64,000 bases of DNA from Mytilisepta virgata. Lineage: Eukaryota; Mollusca; Bivalvia; Mytilida; Mytilidae. Made by a program: the position numbers and the translations under genes. This document shows, piece after piece, positions 34,441-46,221 of this stretch; within the stretch, counting starts at the first letter, position 1; each line of letters opens with the position of its first letter. Under the pieces are notes generated by a model, which was not told the origin of the DNA, did not search any database, and worked only from the letters and a program-made list of their open reading frames with translations. Where the stretch lies: the NCBI GenBank assembly GCA_028015205.1, contig CM051516.1, forward strand, positions 30,022,230 to 30,086,229, given 5' to 3'.

Positions 34441-36880
34441 TTCTGACTCATCTTGTTTACAGCGTAGTTTAGGCCTAAGCTGGGATGTCATTCGAGACAT
34501 ATTCACGTACCAGCTGTCATCAGATGAGAAACCTTACACAAAAAGAGGAGTACTATCAGTCATAAATGGAATTTTTGATCCTATAGGTTTTGTAGCCCCA
34601 GTAATCCTAGGAGGGAGACTGATTATGAGAAAAGCTGTGCAGAACACAAGTGTAGAATGGGATGATCCATTACCCGAATATTTGATGAATGATTGGCAGG
34701 TCTGGAAGCAATCATTAAAGGACTTAGAGACATTAGAAATACCAAGATCTTTCACTAAAACATCTTTAGGCGACTGTTCAAAATGTGAACTCCATATCTT
34801 TTCAGATGCATCCAAAGATGCTATAGCATCAGTAGCTTATATTCGCTCATTCGATGAAAATGGACATTCTCAGTTAGGATTTGTATTAGGAAAATCCAAA
34901 TTAGCACCTAGCCATGGTCACACCATACCCAGACTGGAGTTGTGTGCAGCCGTTCTCACAACAGAACTTGCTACTTTCATACAGAAGACTCTCAAGATAC
35001 CCTCATCTGCCACATACTTTTATACAGACAGTCAAGTGGTCCTAGGTTATCTATATAATGAGACTAGGCGATTTTACGTGTATGTCAGCAATCGAGTTGA
35101 CCGAATTCTGAAGGTTTCAACAAAATTGCAATGGAACTATGTGCCAACACACTGCAATCCAGCAGATCATGGTACGAGGCCACTGGAAGTCAACAGTCTG
35201 AGACAATCGGAATGGTTAAAAGGTCCAATCACCTTTTTGGAGTCCCAGAATTTATCAGATAGAACAATGTTTGAAGTTGTAGAACCAGAAGTCGACAAAG
35301 AAGTTCGACCATTAGTGGAGGTAAAAAAGACATCAGTTATGTCATCTGGTCTGGACGTAAGATTATTTGAACAATTTTCAACATGGAAAAGTCTTGTCAG
35401 ATGTATCGCATTTCTAAAACGAAAGGCTTCAATTTGGCACAAAGATGAAACCGATGAAAAGAACAGTAAGTCTAGCGTAACCTTTATGAAGCAGTCTGAG
35501 AAGTTGATCATAAAGGAAGTGCAACAAGATACATACTTTAGTGAGATTGACTGCTTGAAGCATAGGAAACCATTACAAAAGAACAGTAGTTTAATCGCTC
35601 TTTCACCAGTATTAGACTCAGACGGATTACTAAGAGTAGGAGGAAGGCTTATAAACTCAGACATAGAAAGTTGTGAAAAAATGCCTATCATCATACCAGG
35701 TAAAAGCTACATTGCTACATTGATAGTCAAGCACTGTCACAATGCTGTTCAGCACATGGGAAGACATTTCACTGAGGGAGCGATTCGTTCAAGAGGAATC
35801 TGGTTGACTAGAGGTAAACGGCTCATTAATTCCATACTTCGCAACTGTATTAAATGTCGTAAATTGCGAGGAAGTGCAGAACAACAGAAAATGGCTGATC
35901 TTCCCTCTGACCGTCTCACGCCAAGTCCCCTATTTACCTATGTGGGTGTGGACACCTTTGGGCCTTGGTCCATTATAACCAGACGTACACGTGGAGGCTC
36001 AGCAAATGCCAAACGGTGGGCGATTATTTTTTCTTGTCTAGTAACTCGAGCAATACACATTGAAGTGGTTGAGGAGATGTCTTCATCTTCCTTTATCAAT
36101 GCGTTGCGCAGATTTACAGCTCTACGAGGACCAGTCAAGGAATTCAGATCAGATCAAGGTACAAATTTCATTGGAGCTATAAATGAACTAAACATAACAA
36201 GTTTCAACGTTGAAGATCAACCAATTAAAGGCTATCTCCAGAACAATGGAACAATTTGGAAATTTAACCCACCACACGCCTCCAATATGAGTGGTGCATG
36301 GGAGCGTATGATAGGACTAGCTAGAAAAATCTTGAATTCAATGTTGTGCGATATCAAAGGGAAACAACTTACACATGAAATTCTATGCACTTTAATGGCA
36401 GAAGTATGTTGTATTGTGAATAACAGACCAATTACTATAGTATCTAGTGACCCAGAGTCACCTCATGTGTTATCGCCAAATGTTCTCCTTACTCACAAAA
36501 CAGACAATGATGCGGAATATATTCCAGATTTATCACTTAAAGACACTTATAAAGCTCAGTGGAAACAAGTGCAAGTATTGGCCAATCAGTTTTGGAAAAG
36601 GTGGAAATCAGAATATTTACACAACCTTCAACTCAGGAAAAAGTGGGAAGTTGAAAGCCGCAATCTATGTAAAGATGATATTGTGCTCATGATTGATGAC
36701 AGTCTGCCTAGGAATCAGTGGTTAACAGGAACTATAGTCGAAGTTTATCCGAGTTCAGATGGTTTGGTTCGTAAAGCATTAGTGCGTGTAATCAAGAACG
36801 GTGAACCAGTAACTTACATTCGTCCGATTTCCAAACTTGTGTACTTATTCTCTGATGAGAATCAGTTTGTGAATGAATGA
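34439..36880 (+). CDS. BEL/Pao RNase H-integrase part of pol (+1 frame)
   Basis: Open in the +1 frame relative to the upstream pol frame from 34436. The first ATG is at 34625 (751 codons), but the conserved RT-RNase H connection (LQRSLGLSWD, NGIFDPIGFVAP) begins before it, so it is normally made as an extension of the upstream frame. RNase H: FSDASKDA, PRLELCAA, YTDSQVVLGY. Integrase: an HHCC zinc module (HCHNAVQHMGRHF...CIKCRKL) and catalytic Asp in VGVDTFGPW, Asp in RSDQGTNF and Glu in SGAWERMIG. A DUF5641-type C-terminal module follows (QFWKRWKSEYL, DDIVLMIDD). All catalytic residues are present. Confidence 0.93.
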   Translation, partial: DSDSSCLQRSLGLSWDVIRDIFTYQLSSDEKPYTKRGVLSVINGIFDPIGFVAPVILGGRLIMRKAVQNTSVEWDDPLPEYLMNDWQVWKQSLKDLETLEIPRSFTKTSLGDCSKCELHIFSDASKDAIASVAYIRSFDENGHSQLGFVLGKSKLAPSHGHTIPRLELCAAVLTTELATFIQKTLKIPSSATYFYTDSQVVLGYLYNETRRFYVYVSNRVDRILKVSTKLQWNYVPTHCNPADHGTRPLEVNSLRQSEWLKGPITFLESQNLSDRTMFEVVEPEVDKEVRPLVEVKKTSVMSSGLDVRLFEQFSTWKSLVRCIAFLKRKASIWHKDETDEKNSKSSVTFMKQSEKLIIKEVQQDTYFSEIDCLKHRKPLQKNSSLIALSPVLDSDGLLRVGGRLINSDIESCEKMPIIIPGKSYIATLIVKHCHNAVQHMGRHFTEGAIRSRGIWLTRGKRLINSILRNCIKCRKLRGSAEQQKMADLPSDRLTPSPLFTYVGVDTFGPWSIITRRTRGGSANAKRWAIIFSCLVTRAIHIEVVEEMSSSSFINALRRFTALRGPVKEFRSDQGTNFIGAINELNITSFNVEDQPIKGYLQNNGTIWKFNPPHASNMSGAWERMIGLARKILNSMLCDIKGKQLTHEILCTLMAEVCCIVNNRPITIVSSDPESPHVLSPNVLLTHKTDNDAEYIPDLSLKDTYKAQWKQVQVLANQFWKRWKSEYLHNLQLRKKWEVESRNLCKDDIVLMIDDSLPRNQWLTGTIVEVYPSSDGLVRKALVRVIKNGEPVTYIRPISKLVYLFSDENQFVNE

Positions 36881-36978
36881 ACCATTATAAGGGTGTTTGA
36901 AACAATTTATCAGACAATTGTAGAAATTCTGGCTTGAATTTATTTGTTTCATTTTAAATGTAGTGATTTTGTTATGTC

Positions 36979-36994
36979 AAAATCAGGCGGGGAA
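36979..36994 (+). promoter_or_regulatory. Polypurine tract of the BEL element
   Basis: A purine-rich stretch, AAAATCAGGCGGGGAA, directly precedes the 3' LTR start TGTAGTG, in the position of the plus-strand primer. About 100 nt of untranslated sequence separates it from the stop codon of the integrase frame. Confidence 0.75.
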
Positions 36995-37901
36995 TGTAGT
37001 GTTTCACTGTTACATTTGAGTTACCCTTCTTTGTACAGTTTTAGAGCTAATGCATTTATTGCCGTTCCCATCCCTTTCCCTAATATAGCTCTATAATTTA
37101 GCCAAAAGCGAACACGCTCGTTTTTTAGTAAAAAAAATCCAAAACAAAATCAGAAAAATAGAAGTCCCCCACAGAGTAAGTTTATTTCCCTGCCTGATTA
37201 GATATTATTATGTATCTAGAAGTATGCACAAATAGTGCGAGGTATAGAATTTTGTGTTTTAAACCCGCAAATAAGGGTTATATTATTGTTCTTGGGAACT
37301 GAATTTCTGACTTGGTTCAGGCATCAGACACTTTTTAAACCTACATATAAACTATTTTCATATATAAACATATAAACACCTTCATAGACATAGATTTTTA
37401 AGTGTATGCATTTATTTTATTACACACAAAGAAGTAAAATTGTGATGTCTTGATTCTGTGTCAGTTATACAATGTACACCATATCCTTTCTTACATGTAA
37501 TGATAGGCAAACTTACACACCAGGAATTATTAGTTAGGTACATTTACACATTAGGAATGCTACGTCAGTTTGTAGTCATGTTTTTAGGCATGCATTTATT
37601 TATAAGCATGTAATATATTCATAGGCACAGGTTTCATAGGACACTTTTCAAGTGTTAAGGATTCAGATGTGTGAGCTTTTGACTTATTGATTGATTTCAT
37701 ATACTGTTAGTGCATGTGTACTTACCTGATACTTACCTATTTTGTGTATTTTTGTTTATTGTTATAAGACATATTGTAATAGAAACATTTTATTAATTTC
37801 AGCTTTCTACCTTCCCCTGGGAAGTATGTAATGTCATGATCAAAAATAAAGAACATATACTGAACTTTAGGCTTATCTAATTAGGACCCTAGAACACTAC
37901 A
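36995..37901 (+). repeat. 3' LTR of BEL element
   Basis: 907 bp, TGTAGTG...CACTACA, followed by the 5-bp duplication TAAAC. AATAAA is at 37845-37850. It is the uninterrupted copy that shows the pre-insertion sequence of the 5' LTR. Confidence 0.95.
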
Positions 37902-39118
37902 TAAACACTACAGAGAGTCAGGATAGCCTGGACAGTGGTTCCAAACCTCCTTTTATCTATCCTGACACTCGGGTATATAAGCATACTATAAAAGCCAATA
38001 TTGGTTGGAGGGTACATAATTTAGACAGCAGGGTCAGAATGTGCTCATTTCAACTGTAAAACTAGCTAAAACTCTTATCAGTCAGAAATAACCGTCCCAT
38101 AAAGGGTTTAGTACTATCACGTCATAGGGTTGAACAGAAATCGGCAGTATTCGTCTGAGGGCAGTATAAATTCAAAGCCTTCAAGTCAACCACTTGACTT
38201 ATATATTGTCATATTACAAAAATAAAATCAATTAATGATTTTTTCATCATATCCTACTTTTTCACTTTTATAAAATGTACTTATGGTCGAGGTTAGATCC
38301 TATTTAGATCTTTCATTTATAAACAGACAACATTATTGTAAACTTACAAAAAACCTGGAAATTCTTTCATACCCGCTACTTGTTCTCACAGACTGTTGCT
38401 TCCTATGGATAGAATCACTATATAATAAACAAACACTAGTTTTATCGACTCCAAGATAATCATTAGAATGGTGAGTTTGATAAATTAGTTTTTTATTATT
38501 AATGAAAGCATAGTTATACCCAAGATGGGTTCAAGGCTTTTAAACATAAAAAAACAGACTAACTAAAACAGACATAATAATCTTGGGCAACTTCTTAGTC
38601 CGCCTCTCCCAATACCCAAGACTTTTTTTTAATAAGGGACCAACATAGCGCATCAGTTCTTGGTCTGTTAAAAGAATATATTTTTTTTTCATCCAGTTTT
38701 TCAAAATCTTCATAATATTAGAAATAATACGATGCATTGTTTATGCAGTACGTGTATGGAGGACAAATATACTTATGGAGCAAATAAAAAAAAAAACGCA
38801 CAGACAAACCCGGGAAGAGAAATGTAAGATATGTAATTTCCGGAATTAAAAACATCATTAGCGATGTATAAGTTAATTATTGTTTGTTATTTTGAATGAT
38901 TTCCCCCAGTTTTACTGCTTTTAATCTCTAGATAGAATATGTATATATTTGGATTAGTCTTAAAGCAGAAAAAAAATATTTCTGGTTATTCTGCAATTAT
39001 AATACATAATTATGGTATAGACCTATTGACAGTAGAACTTCAGCTCCACTTGCTCCACTTGACCTAATGACGTCGTAGAACAATTGCTTTTTTAATTGTG
39101 ACATCATACCATTTCTTT

Positions 39119-39211
39119 GAAAACTGGTGAATATATTCGAAATTATGGAAATATGTTATTATACATACCATACAGCTCAGAGACTGAACCCAGATATGGT
39201 TTGCAGAATTC
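39119..39211 (+). repeat. 93-bp direct duplicate, copy 1
   Basis: GAAAACTGGTGAATATATTC through TATGGTTTGCAGAATTC. The same block at 40024-40116 differs at only a handful of bases. The copies are about 905 bp apart. Confidence 0.8.
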
Positions 39212-40023
39212 CCACAATGTATTCCCACAATTTTTGTCTTAAGCACCCCTGATCAGAAATTATTTGTCCAATGGTACATTTTCAATTAATGCGTTAAAAC
39301 TACAGTATTTGACAAAAGAAAGACTGACGGTGGTGACTTATTATTAAATTGCTCACTGTGTACGAGAGTGTGCATCAAAGATTTGTTTAAATTCCTATTC
39401 AGATATGAAACTCCAAAATAAATAAGAAAGTACTTTTATTATTGAAAAAAAAACATTATTTTCTATGGAACATGCATATAATAACTACATTGACATAAGT
39501 ACGAACTGTAACAACCTATATGTAATCACCTTTTCTCTCCTTTGGTTTTATTCCTTAAAACAACATCAGAATTATGTCCAGTTTCCCCATCCTCCGGAGT
39601 ACTATACGTATTACCCATTGTTGTTTTAGGAAGAGGAATCAATCAGTCAGAAACAATCATATTCTTTTTTCGTGTTCTTAAAAAGAAAAGAGGGTATATG
39701 AAAGAAAATCAAATTAAATATCTAATTTCTTCTTATCCCTTATCAAATAAATAATATTACGGGGTAGCTTTCTATTGTCTGATTATAAATAAATGATTTT
39801 GATTATAAATAAATGAATAAAATTAAAATTTAATAAATAAATAAATATAAATAGAATTCAAATGTAATGGTTTTTAATTGTAAGATATAGATAAACTATC
39901 TAATTAATTATAATCTAAATCTAAAAAAAAATAATAATACACTAGTAGTATTTAAGAATTTTGAGAAAAAAATCTCAAATAAAGGGGTTATGTTTATATA
40001 TACGGTTTAATATGTTGAACAAT

Positions 40024-40116
40024 GAAAACTGGTGAATATATTCGAAATTATGGAAATATGTAATTATACATACCACACAGCTCAGAGGCTGAACCTAGTT
40101 ATGGTTTGCAGAATTC
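40024..40116 (+). repeat. 93-bp direct duplicate, copy 2
   Basis: See 39119-39211; same length and orientation. Confidence 0.8.
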
Positions 40117-41029
40117 TAAACCTTAATATCTTTTATGTATATTGATACCTAAACACGTGTTATATATATTGTGTTTAAGACTGTAACAAAGAAGGGGTAA
40201 GTAAATAGTACATATAAGTAATGTGTATATTCCTCAAGTTTCAATTAATTTTAAATAGATGTGAAGTTATTTGTTAAACTGACGACAAGGAAGTCTGAGA
40301 CTAGAACTAGGAAGGGGAAAATATGACTGGTGGCAATTAAATTGGTAGATTCCCATACTGGGTTTTCCATGGCATTAAAAATGTATTTTGGTTTTAAATT
40401 ATATTAGAAAAAATAATGTATTATCTGCCACATCCACTGCAGGAATGTTTCCAGCACATTTACCTTAAATTCAGAATAAAGACCATGGTTTTGAAGCAAG
40501 TTGTAAATGATGTAAAAAATATTTTTATTTGAAAGTGGCCTAAAACCCAAGTAAACCAAACCTATATTTGCTTCGGTACTTTTAGAGGGGAATTTTTAAT
40601 TTTTTTTTTAAAATTATTTTATATTCCCAATAACAGCGGCTATATTGATCCAATGTACGAACCGCTGCCGTTGCTACCATTTAAAAAAGTGTACACCTAA
40701 GCACCACCCCAACAGTTTCTGGGGGCCTCAGAGGCGAAAATTGAAAATACATGTATATTGTTGCTGATTTTTCTATTATTAGCTACATTGGCCATATTTC
40801 TCCAGGGTCCGTACCAGCGGGCACATTTTTTAAAAAGGACAACTTAAGAGTTTTTTTACCACACCAGTGGTCCAATGTTTTAAAAGGAAACAAATTTAAA
40901 GGAAAGTTTACGCTGGACGACGAACGCCATTTGTATTCAACAGCTCACATATAGGTCTTAATTAACTAGATGTGTCGGAATGGCCTCGCCTGCAAAAAAG
41001 TTCGAAGCCCATTTTTAGAAGTGGAAATT

Positions 41030-41575
41030 TAATAGTGAAAGGAACGTAATTTTGGCAAAAATCGGTGGAGCGGAACGAAACATAAACTTGAACTGTAACT
41101 CATCATAGTAGACTCACATACCAAAAATCACGTCAATATCTAAAGGCATCTAGAAAAAAAAAGTCCGGTAAGGTGGCATTTTCATGAAATTTTCAAAGTG
41201 CAAAGCCCGGAATTTCGGCAAAAATCAGCGGAGCAGAACGAAAAGTAAAATCGACCTGTAACTCATCTTGGTAAACTCACATACCAAATATCATCTCAAT
41301 ACCTGAAGGCGTTTAGAAGAAAAAGTCCGTATGACTGTTATTTTTACGAAATTTTCAAAGTCCAAAGCTCGTAATTTCGGCAACAATCAGCGGAGCAGAA
41401 CGAAACGTAAACTCAATTTGTAATTTATCATGGTAGACGCACATACCAAAAAATCTGCTCAATATCTGAAGGCGTGTAGAAAAAAAGTCCGTATAACTGT
41501 TATTTTCATGAAATTTTCAAAGTTCAAAGCCCGTAAATTCGACAAAAATCAGCAGAGCGGAACGAAACGTAAACT
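41030..41575. repeat. Diverged tandem array, unit about 162 bp, about 3.4 copies
   Basis: The word C[GA]GAACGAAA recurs at 41071, 41234, 41396 and 41558, spaced 163, 162 and 162 bp. Each unit also has TAACTCATC, CACATACCAAA, AAAAAGTCCG and GAAATTTTCAAAG. The regular spacing with diverged sequence points to an old array. Confidence 0.85.
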
Positions 41576-42075
41576 ATATGGCCGCGACCACTTAGTGGCG
41601 GGGCCATACAAAAGAAAAAAATATGCCCAAATTGAATATCTCTTCGAATCAAATATGTATAACGGTACATGTATATATTGATAAGAAAGTTTGACACGAT
41701 TGTGCGCCCGAAAAAAAGGAATAAAAGAAATTTAGCCCCGAGAATATTCATAAACAATCATATATTATTATCCCGTTCGGAATTGACTGGAATCTATATC
41801 TTCTTTATCTTGTGAATAGGCGTTCTATAAATTCGTTTAAGGTTTGAAAGAGGACGATGATATAATCAAACTAAAAATATAGAGAAAGATACAGCGCTAT
41901 ATAGTCGAATGGCACATTCATAGTAAACATGTGTATTATAAGTACATATATGGTATTTTAGTATCCTTATGATATAAATAAATGGTAAAAATTAGAAAAC
42001 AGATATTTATGCTAATGAAGGGGGAGGAGGCTTTGAGGGGCCCAAGACAGGGTTCTGTCCTCAAGCACCTATGCA
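41576..42075. other. Intergenic, nothing recognised
   Basis: AT-rich sequence with one local palindrome (GGCCGCGACCACTTAGTGGCGG near 41580, in parts CCACTTAGTGG). No gene supported. Confidence 0.5.
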
Positions 42076-42863
42076 TCTATAATACTAAATTTACGAATTA
42101 GCCGAATAGGCGGCAAAACGCGTGGTTCAAAATAAACGATGTTTTTTTCAGATTATAAAGGTTATTATCGGATTTGACAATCTGCATTTATAAATTTAAA
42201 CTACAGTTTTGTTTATGTGCAAATGGAATTTGTATGCACTTTTCCGATATGAATTCTCCCAACGGAACAATTGCTCTACCTAACTCACGGCATCTTTTGA
42301 AAAATTCATCCGTCACTAAGGAAATGTTTACATCTACAATTTCATTTTCATATTTATTCTGAAGGAAAAAGGTAATGCATTATGAAATGTGTATTTAATG
42401 AAAGCTTTTCATCAAGTTCCAGTTCAGAATTATTTGTAACAATAAAAATATTGACAATTTATGTGGTTGTGTTTTCGTCATAGATTTTGACTGATGGAAC
42501 CTTAAGGTCCATTTTAGTAATTGAACGTGCATGGCATACAGTCTACTTCATCAGTGGATACATCTTCGGTAGTAACGAACAGCCATATGACAATTGGGTC
42601 ACGTTGACCTACATTTCACACTTCATTGACTTTGGTTAAAGTTTGCATTAACATCCATTTCTGGAATACTACATCATATATAGACATGAAACTATCAGTT
42701 AATACCACCTACTTGACAGGAAAGTTTATGGAAAGCCTGCCGCAACATCCATATTGAGTCCGTGTTCCATGAATGACATGGCCGCAACAACTTTTTAAAG
42801 TCAATATGGCCACCACAAAAAAAAATGCTTATTTTCTCGCGCTCGCGCGGCTTCTATGTCTAG
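42076..42863 (+). mobile_element. Non-autonomous Helitron, copy 2
   Basis: Starts TCTATAATACTAAATTTACG after an A and ends with the hairpin CGCGCTCGCGCG, about 10 bp, then CTAG before a T. Both ends and most of the interior match copy 1 (16290-17684, minus strand). It is 788 bp against 1,395 bp because about 590 bp near the 5' half are absent (junction around CCCAACGGAACAATTG). No coding capacity for Rep/helicase. Confidence 0.87.
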
Positions 42864-44318
42864 TTATTAAGGTTTCCATAGCTTTTTTTAAAATGTGAGT
42901 TTAAATTTATAGACCTAAAGTCCCATCTTTCATATTTCAATTTGTGTATATTATTTCGTTTGTTTTCATACATGTTTCAATTTGTGTGTACAACCAAAAG
43001 TTACGCCCGTAGATACATGATGCAGAATATACTGCACTTCTATCGCCAGTAAACTAAAATATCGTGGGAAATGTATTTTTGCATTTTGTGAAAATTTCGC
43101 AATTCAAACATATTTTTGTCTTTAGCCAGTGTATAGATATAGACAGACTCATATTATAGTCTTCTTCATATCTAGATTTGTACTTGTACACAGATAAAAA
43201 TTGAACAACAATTTAACTTCAAGGGTTGGGAGGGGGGGGGGGGGCGTTATGGTTTTTTGTGAAAAAAATATTCTGATTCCAAAGGGAAGTAAAATAATAC
43301 TCTGTGGCAGCAAAGGCAACAAAGAAAATTAATAGTAATCTGTTTAACAAAACTATGAGAAAAAAGTCTGGTTTAGAAATATTTTTTCCAAATAATAATT
43401 GAACATTATCACAAACATTACAAGAAAAGCTTTAGATCATTTTTTAATACAAACCTGACTTGATTTATTTTGAACATAATAAAAGATTTCCTTAGTTTTT
43501 CAGTCATACTTGACCTTTCAGTGATTAACCATCAAGATGAAGAGCAACAATCATGACAATCAATCCATTGTCCTTTTTTTAGCTCATCTGGCGTACGTCG
43601 AAAATATGAAAACTGAAATAATAACCGTAACTTCTTTAGATAAAAAATGCTATGCAAAATGGATAATATGCCAAAGTGCTAAAATGACTAAAGAGACAAA
43701 GGTAAAAACCATTGTAGGATCAGGGTTTTCGGCAACTGAGACCGCGGAAACATTGTCTACAATCATTTATGGAATGTCACAAATTTCCATATACATTTTT
43801 AAACTCAGTCTTCCCGGGTATAATTATTTACTATTCAAACTGGCATATTAAAAATAGATAAATTAATAAATAAATAAATAAATAAAAATATAATAAAAAA
43901 CGACTTTTTTAAACAACGGAAAAATGTATTTCGGGGACTATTATAGAATATCTCTAAAGGCATTTGATAAATGTTACATATTATATACAATAACAACAGC
44001 TGATATACTAGGAAGGTGATAAAATATTATATATTTCACAATAAAAAAGTAAAACACAGATCTTCCTTCTTTCAGTTCACTGAGTTTAAAACTAGGACAC
44101 ACGGTTTAAATCATTAAATTAGTTACGAAGTAATCCTTTCCCTTTCTCAAATATCACTCCAAACTAACCTTCACCTACTCGACTGCCATTTTTGTATGAA
44201 ACATTACTGACAGGTACTGGCATCAACTTTCCCATGGCAAATATAAAGTAAATGTGTGCACATATATCGTATATCCGACTGAAAAAAATTATTTTAAAAT
44301 AACTTATATTCCGTAATT
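42864..44318. other. Intergenic, no supported gene
   Basis: Contains a poly-G run (43230-43244) and an AAAT microsatellite (43865-43886). The 104-codon frame at 43537-43851 starts with a plausible ATG and has moderate composition (KTEIITVTSLDKKCYAKW), but no family match and no splice or codon evidence, so it is left uncalled. Confidence 0.5.
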
Positions 44319-45141
44319 ATCCCCGCACTTTCGAAGAAAGTTCGGGATATAGCGATTGTCTCCGTCCGTCGTGCCGTCCATCCGTCCGTCACACTTTCTT
44401 GTGACACCAACTCCTCCTTCACTTTTGGTTTCTATATAGAATGGTTGCATACCACCTGTAGATGTGCAATAAGGTTTTAGAATTTTGATTTTCTAAACAA
44501 GGGGCCCACATGGGTTGACCTTCGAACATTTGGAATTTTCACAAGCTTGTGACCTGAACTCGTCTTTCATTTTTCAATTTGTGCATTTTATTTCTATACA
44601 GTATTGTCATGCACCATATACATATGCGCAATAAGGTTTTAGAATTTTGATTTTCTAAAATTGGGTCCACAGGGGGCCGATTTTGAAAAATTATCAGTTT
44701 AAGCTTGTGAAATAAACTTGTCTTTTGTTTTTCAATTTATGCATTTTATTTCTATACAGTATTGTGAAGCACCATATGCAGTGTGCAATAAGGTTTCAGA
44801 ATTTTAATTTTCTAAAACTGGAGTCCACATAGTTCGAAATTTGAAATTTTTAATTTAAGCTTGGGACCTTATAACTTCTCTTTCAGTTTGCTTATATAGT
44901 ATTGTCCTACACTATATTTAGTTGCACAATAAGGATTTAGAATAACGATTTGATCCGGGGGCTCACACAGGCCAAATTTAAAAAATTGTCGGTTTAAGCT
45001 TGTGAACTATGGTTTTTTTTCATTAGGTTTATTGGTTTAATTTCTTTATAGAATGACTGCATACTATTTTTGGATGGGAATAAGGTATTATATTTTTGAC
45101 TAAAGGTAAGTGGTCCAACTACTTAGAGGGGGTGCGGGGAT
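44319..45141. repeat. Terminal-hairpin repeat, second family, with about 160-bp core units
   Basis: Inverted ends: ATCCCCGCAC at 44319 and GTGCGGGGAT at 45132-45141. Just inside the left end are a small palindrome CTTTCGAAGAAAG and a CCGTCCATCCGTCCGTC tract. The core holds four diverged units: CAATAAGG words at 44467, 44629, 44786 and 44937 (spacing 162, 157, 151). Each has TTTTCTAAA-like and TTTAAGCTTG(T/G)GA motifs. The plan (ends, GTCC tract, about 160-bp core repeats) matches the hairpin-ended family elsewhere in the window, though the sequence is different. Confidence 0.8.
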
Positions 45142-46221
45142 CATTGTCGATTCCGACAGTCCAGATTTATATTTAGAAATTGCATTTGCTTTCTCGGAAG
45201 ACAATGGTGTCGTTTTTTTTTTGTTTAATAAAGCCCATGTAATTTTGCCGTTCCGAATGAAGATTAAATACTTTCCATTGGTTGCGTTAACAAGACAATG
45301 GACCAATCATTAAAGAACAAGAAAGTATCAGAGGCCGGTAATAGAGGGCAGGGAATATGTTGAAAAAAACCCTACTTCAACTTTATGACAATTTTGAACT
45401 TTCCCTTTCTTTGCGTAAAATACATTGAGTTCAAAACGTCTAATGCCTTTCAAAATCTATCAAGACATAGCTTGGTGTGTTTGTTTCCCGGTATTATTTG
45501 CGTATAATAATGCCACATAATTTACTTGACAATACCCTGAATATCTGAATATCGCTTTTGGAGAAAGTTTTAACACAAGTTTGCCTTTTGGGGGTCTTTT
45601 TAAGAAAGTTCTTTAACATCGAGGATACTAAGGACCAAAACCTAATTTTTGTTGTCAGCGGTTACATTTAAGTACAGGAGAAATTGGCCCTAGGCACAAC
45701 ACTCTTATGGAGCACATGAAGTCACTCCTCAGTGTAGGAGTTCGCAGTGTGACTGCTTTAGTATTTATGTTGTCTTAGTGCAAAATGCAGTAGTACACAT
45801 ACTTATTTTGCTCTTATACTGATAGGTCTCAAGTTTGTTAATTCTCAAAACTGATAGAACAGTAACCTTTTTATTATTTCAGAAGATAGGACATAGGTTT
45901 TTTTTAAATTGAAGGTATGGATTATTGACCGGTCCCTTAGTTTGTCATGTTTTTGTCCTACCCACTATTATACGTTTATTGTAATTATTTATTTTTGCTT
46001 CTAGATTTTTATCCGTTGCAATATGACGAGTGTCGTACTTCAGTTTCTGCGTTGTCTTGTTTGATTTCTCTTTAGTTTGTTCCCATCCCCCACCCCCTGC
46101 AATATGACAAATGCCATACTTTATTTTTTGTGCTGTTTTGTTCTAAATCATTAAAGTTTACTTTGTGTTTGTTATCTTTTCTTTTTGTTATATCTTTATA
46201 CTATTTGTTTGATGATTTATA
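45142..46221. other. Intergenic, nothing recognised
   Basis: No coding region or repeat I can support. The AT content resembles other spacers. Confidence 0.5.

Larger units (their letters stand above)
20260..37901 (+). mobile_element. BEL/Pao LTR retrotransposon, complete but with split 5' LTR
   Basis: Full element: TGT...ACA LTRs, a 5-bp target duplication TAAAC (20255-20259 and 37902-37906), gag-protease-RT frame, RNaseH-integrase frame and polypurine tract. The 5' LTR (241 + 668 bp) and 3' LTR (907 bp) are identical by eye except for one 2-bp T indel, so the insertion is recent. A 9.27-kb foreign insert (20501-29767) splits the 5' LTR. Without that insert the retrotransposon is about 8.37 kb. 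No envelope-like frame was seen. No TGG-starting primer-binding site directly abuts the 5' LTR; the first bases after it are GTAGAAAGTCTGCG. Confidence 0.93.
37907..41029. other. Intergenic, AT-rich; one duplicated 93-bp block
   Basis: No gene supported. Short frames (for example 38540-38737 minus and 39542-39754 plus) match nothing I know. The block 39119-39211 recurs at 40024-40116. The region would lie upstream of the Hsp70-like gene if the BEL insertion split that locus. I looked for a first coding exon and could not support one. Confidence 0.5.

Noticed and set aside
36881..36994. Envelope gene downstream of BEL integrase
   Set aside because: Only about 114 bp separate the integrase stop from the 3' LTR; there is no room for one.
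43537..43851. 104-codon frame as a gene
   Set aside because: Plausible start but no family match or supporting exon; it could be chance in AT-rich DNA. Left as an unknown.
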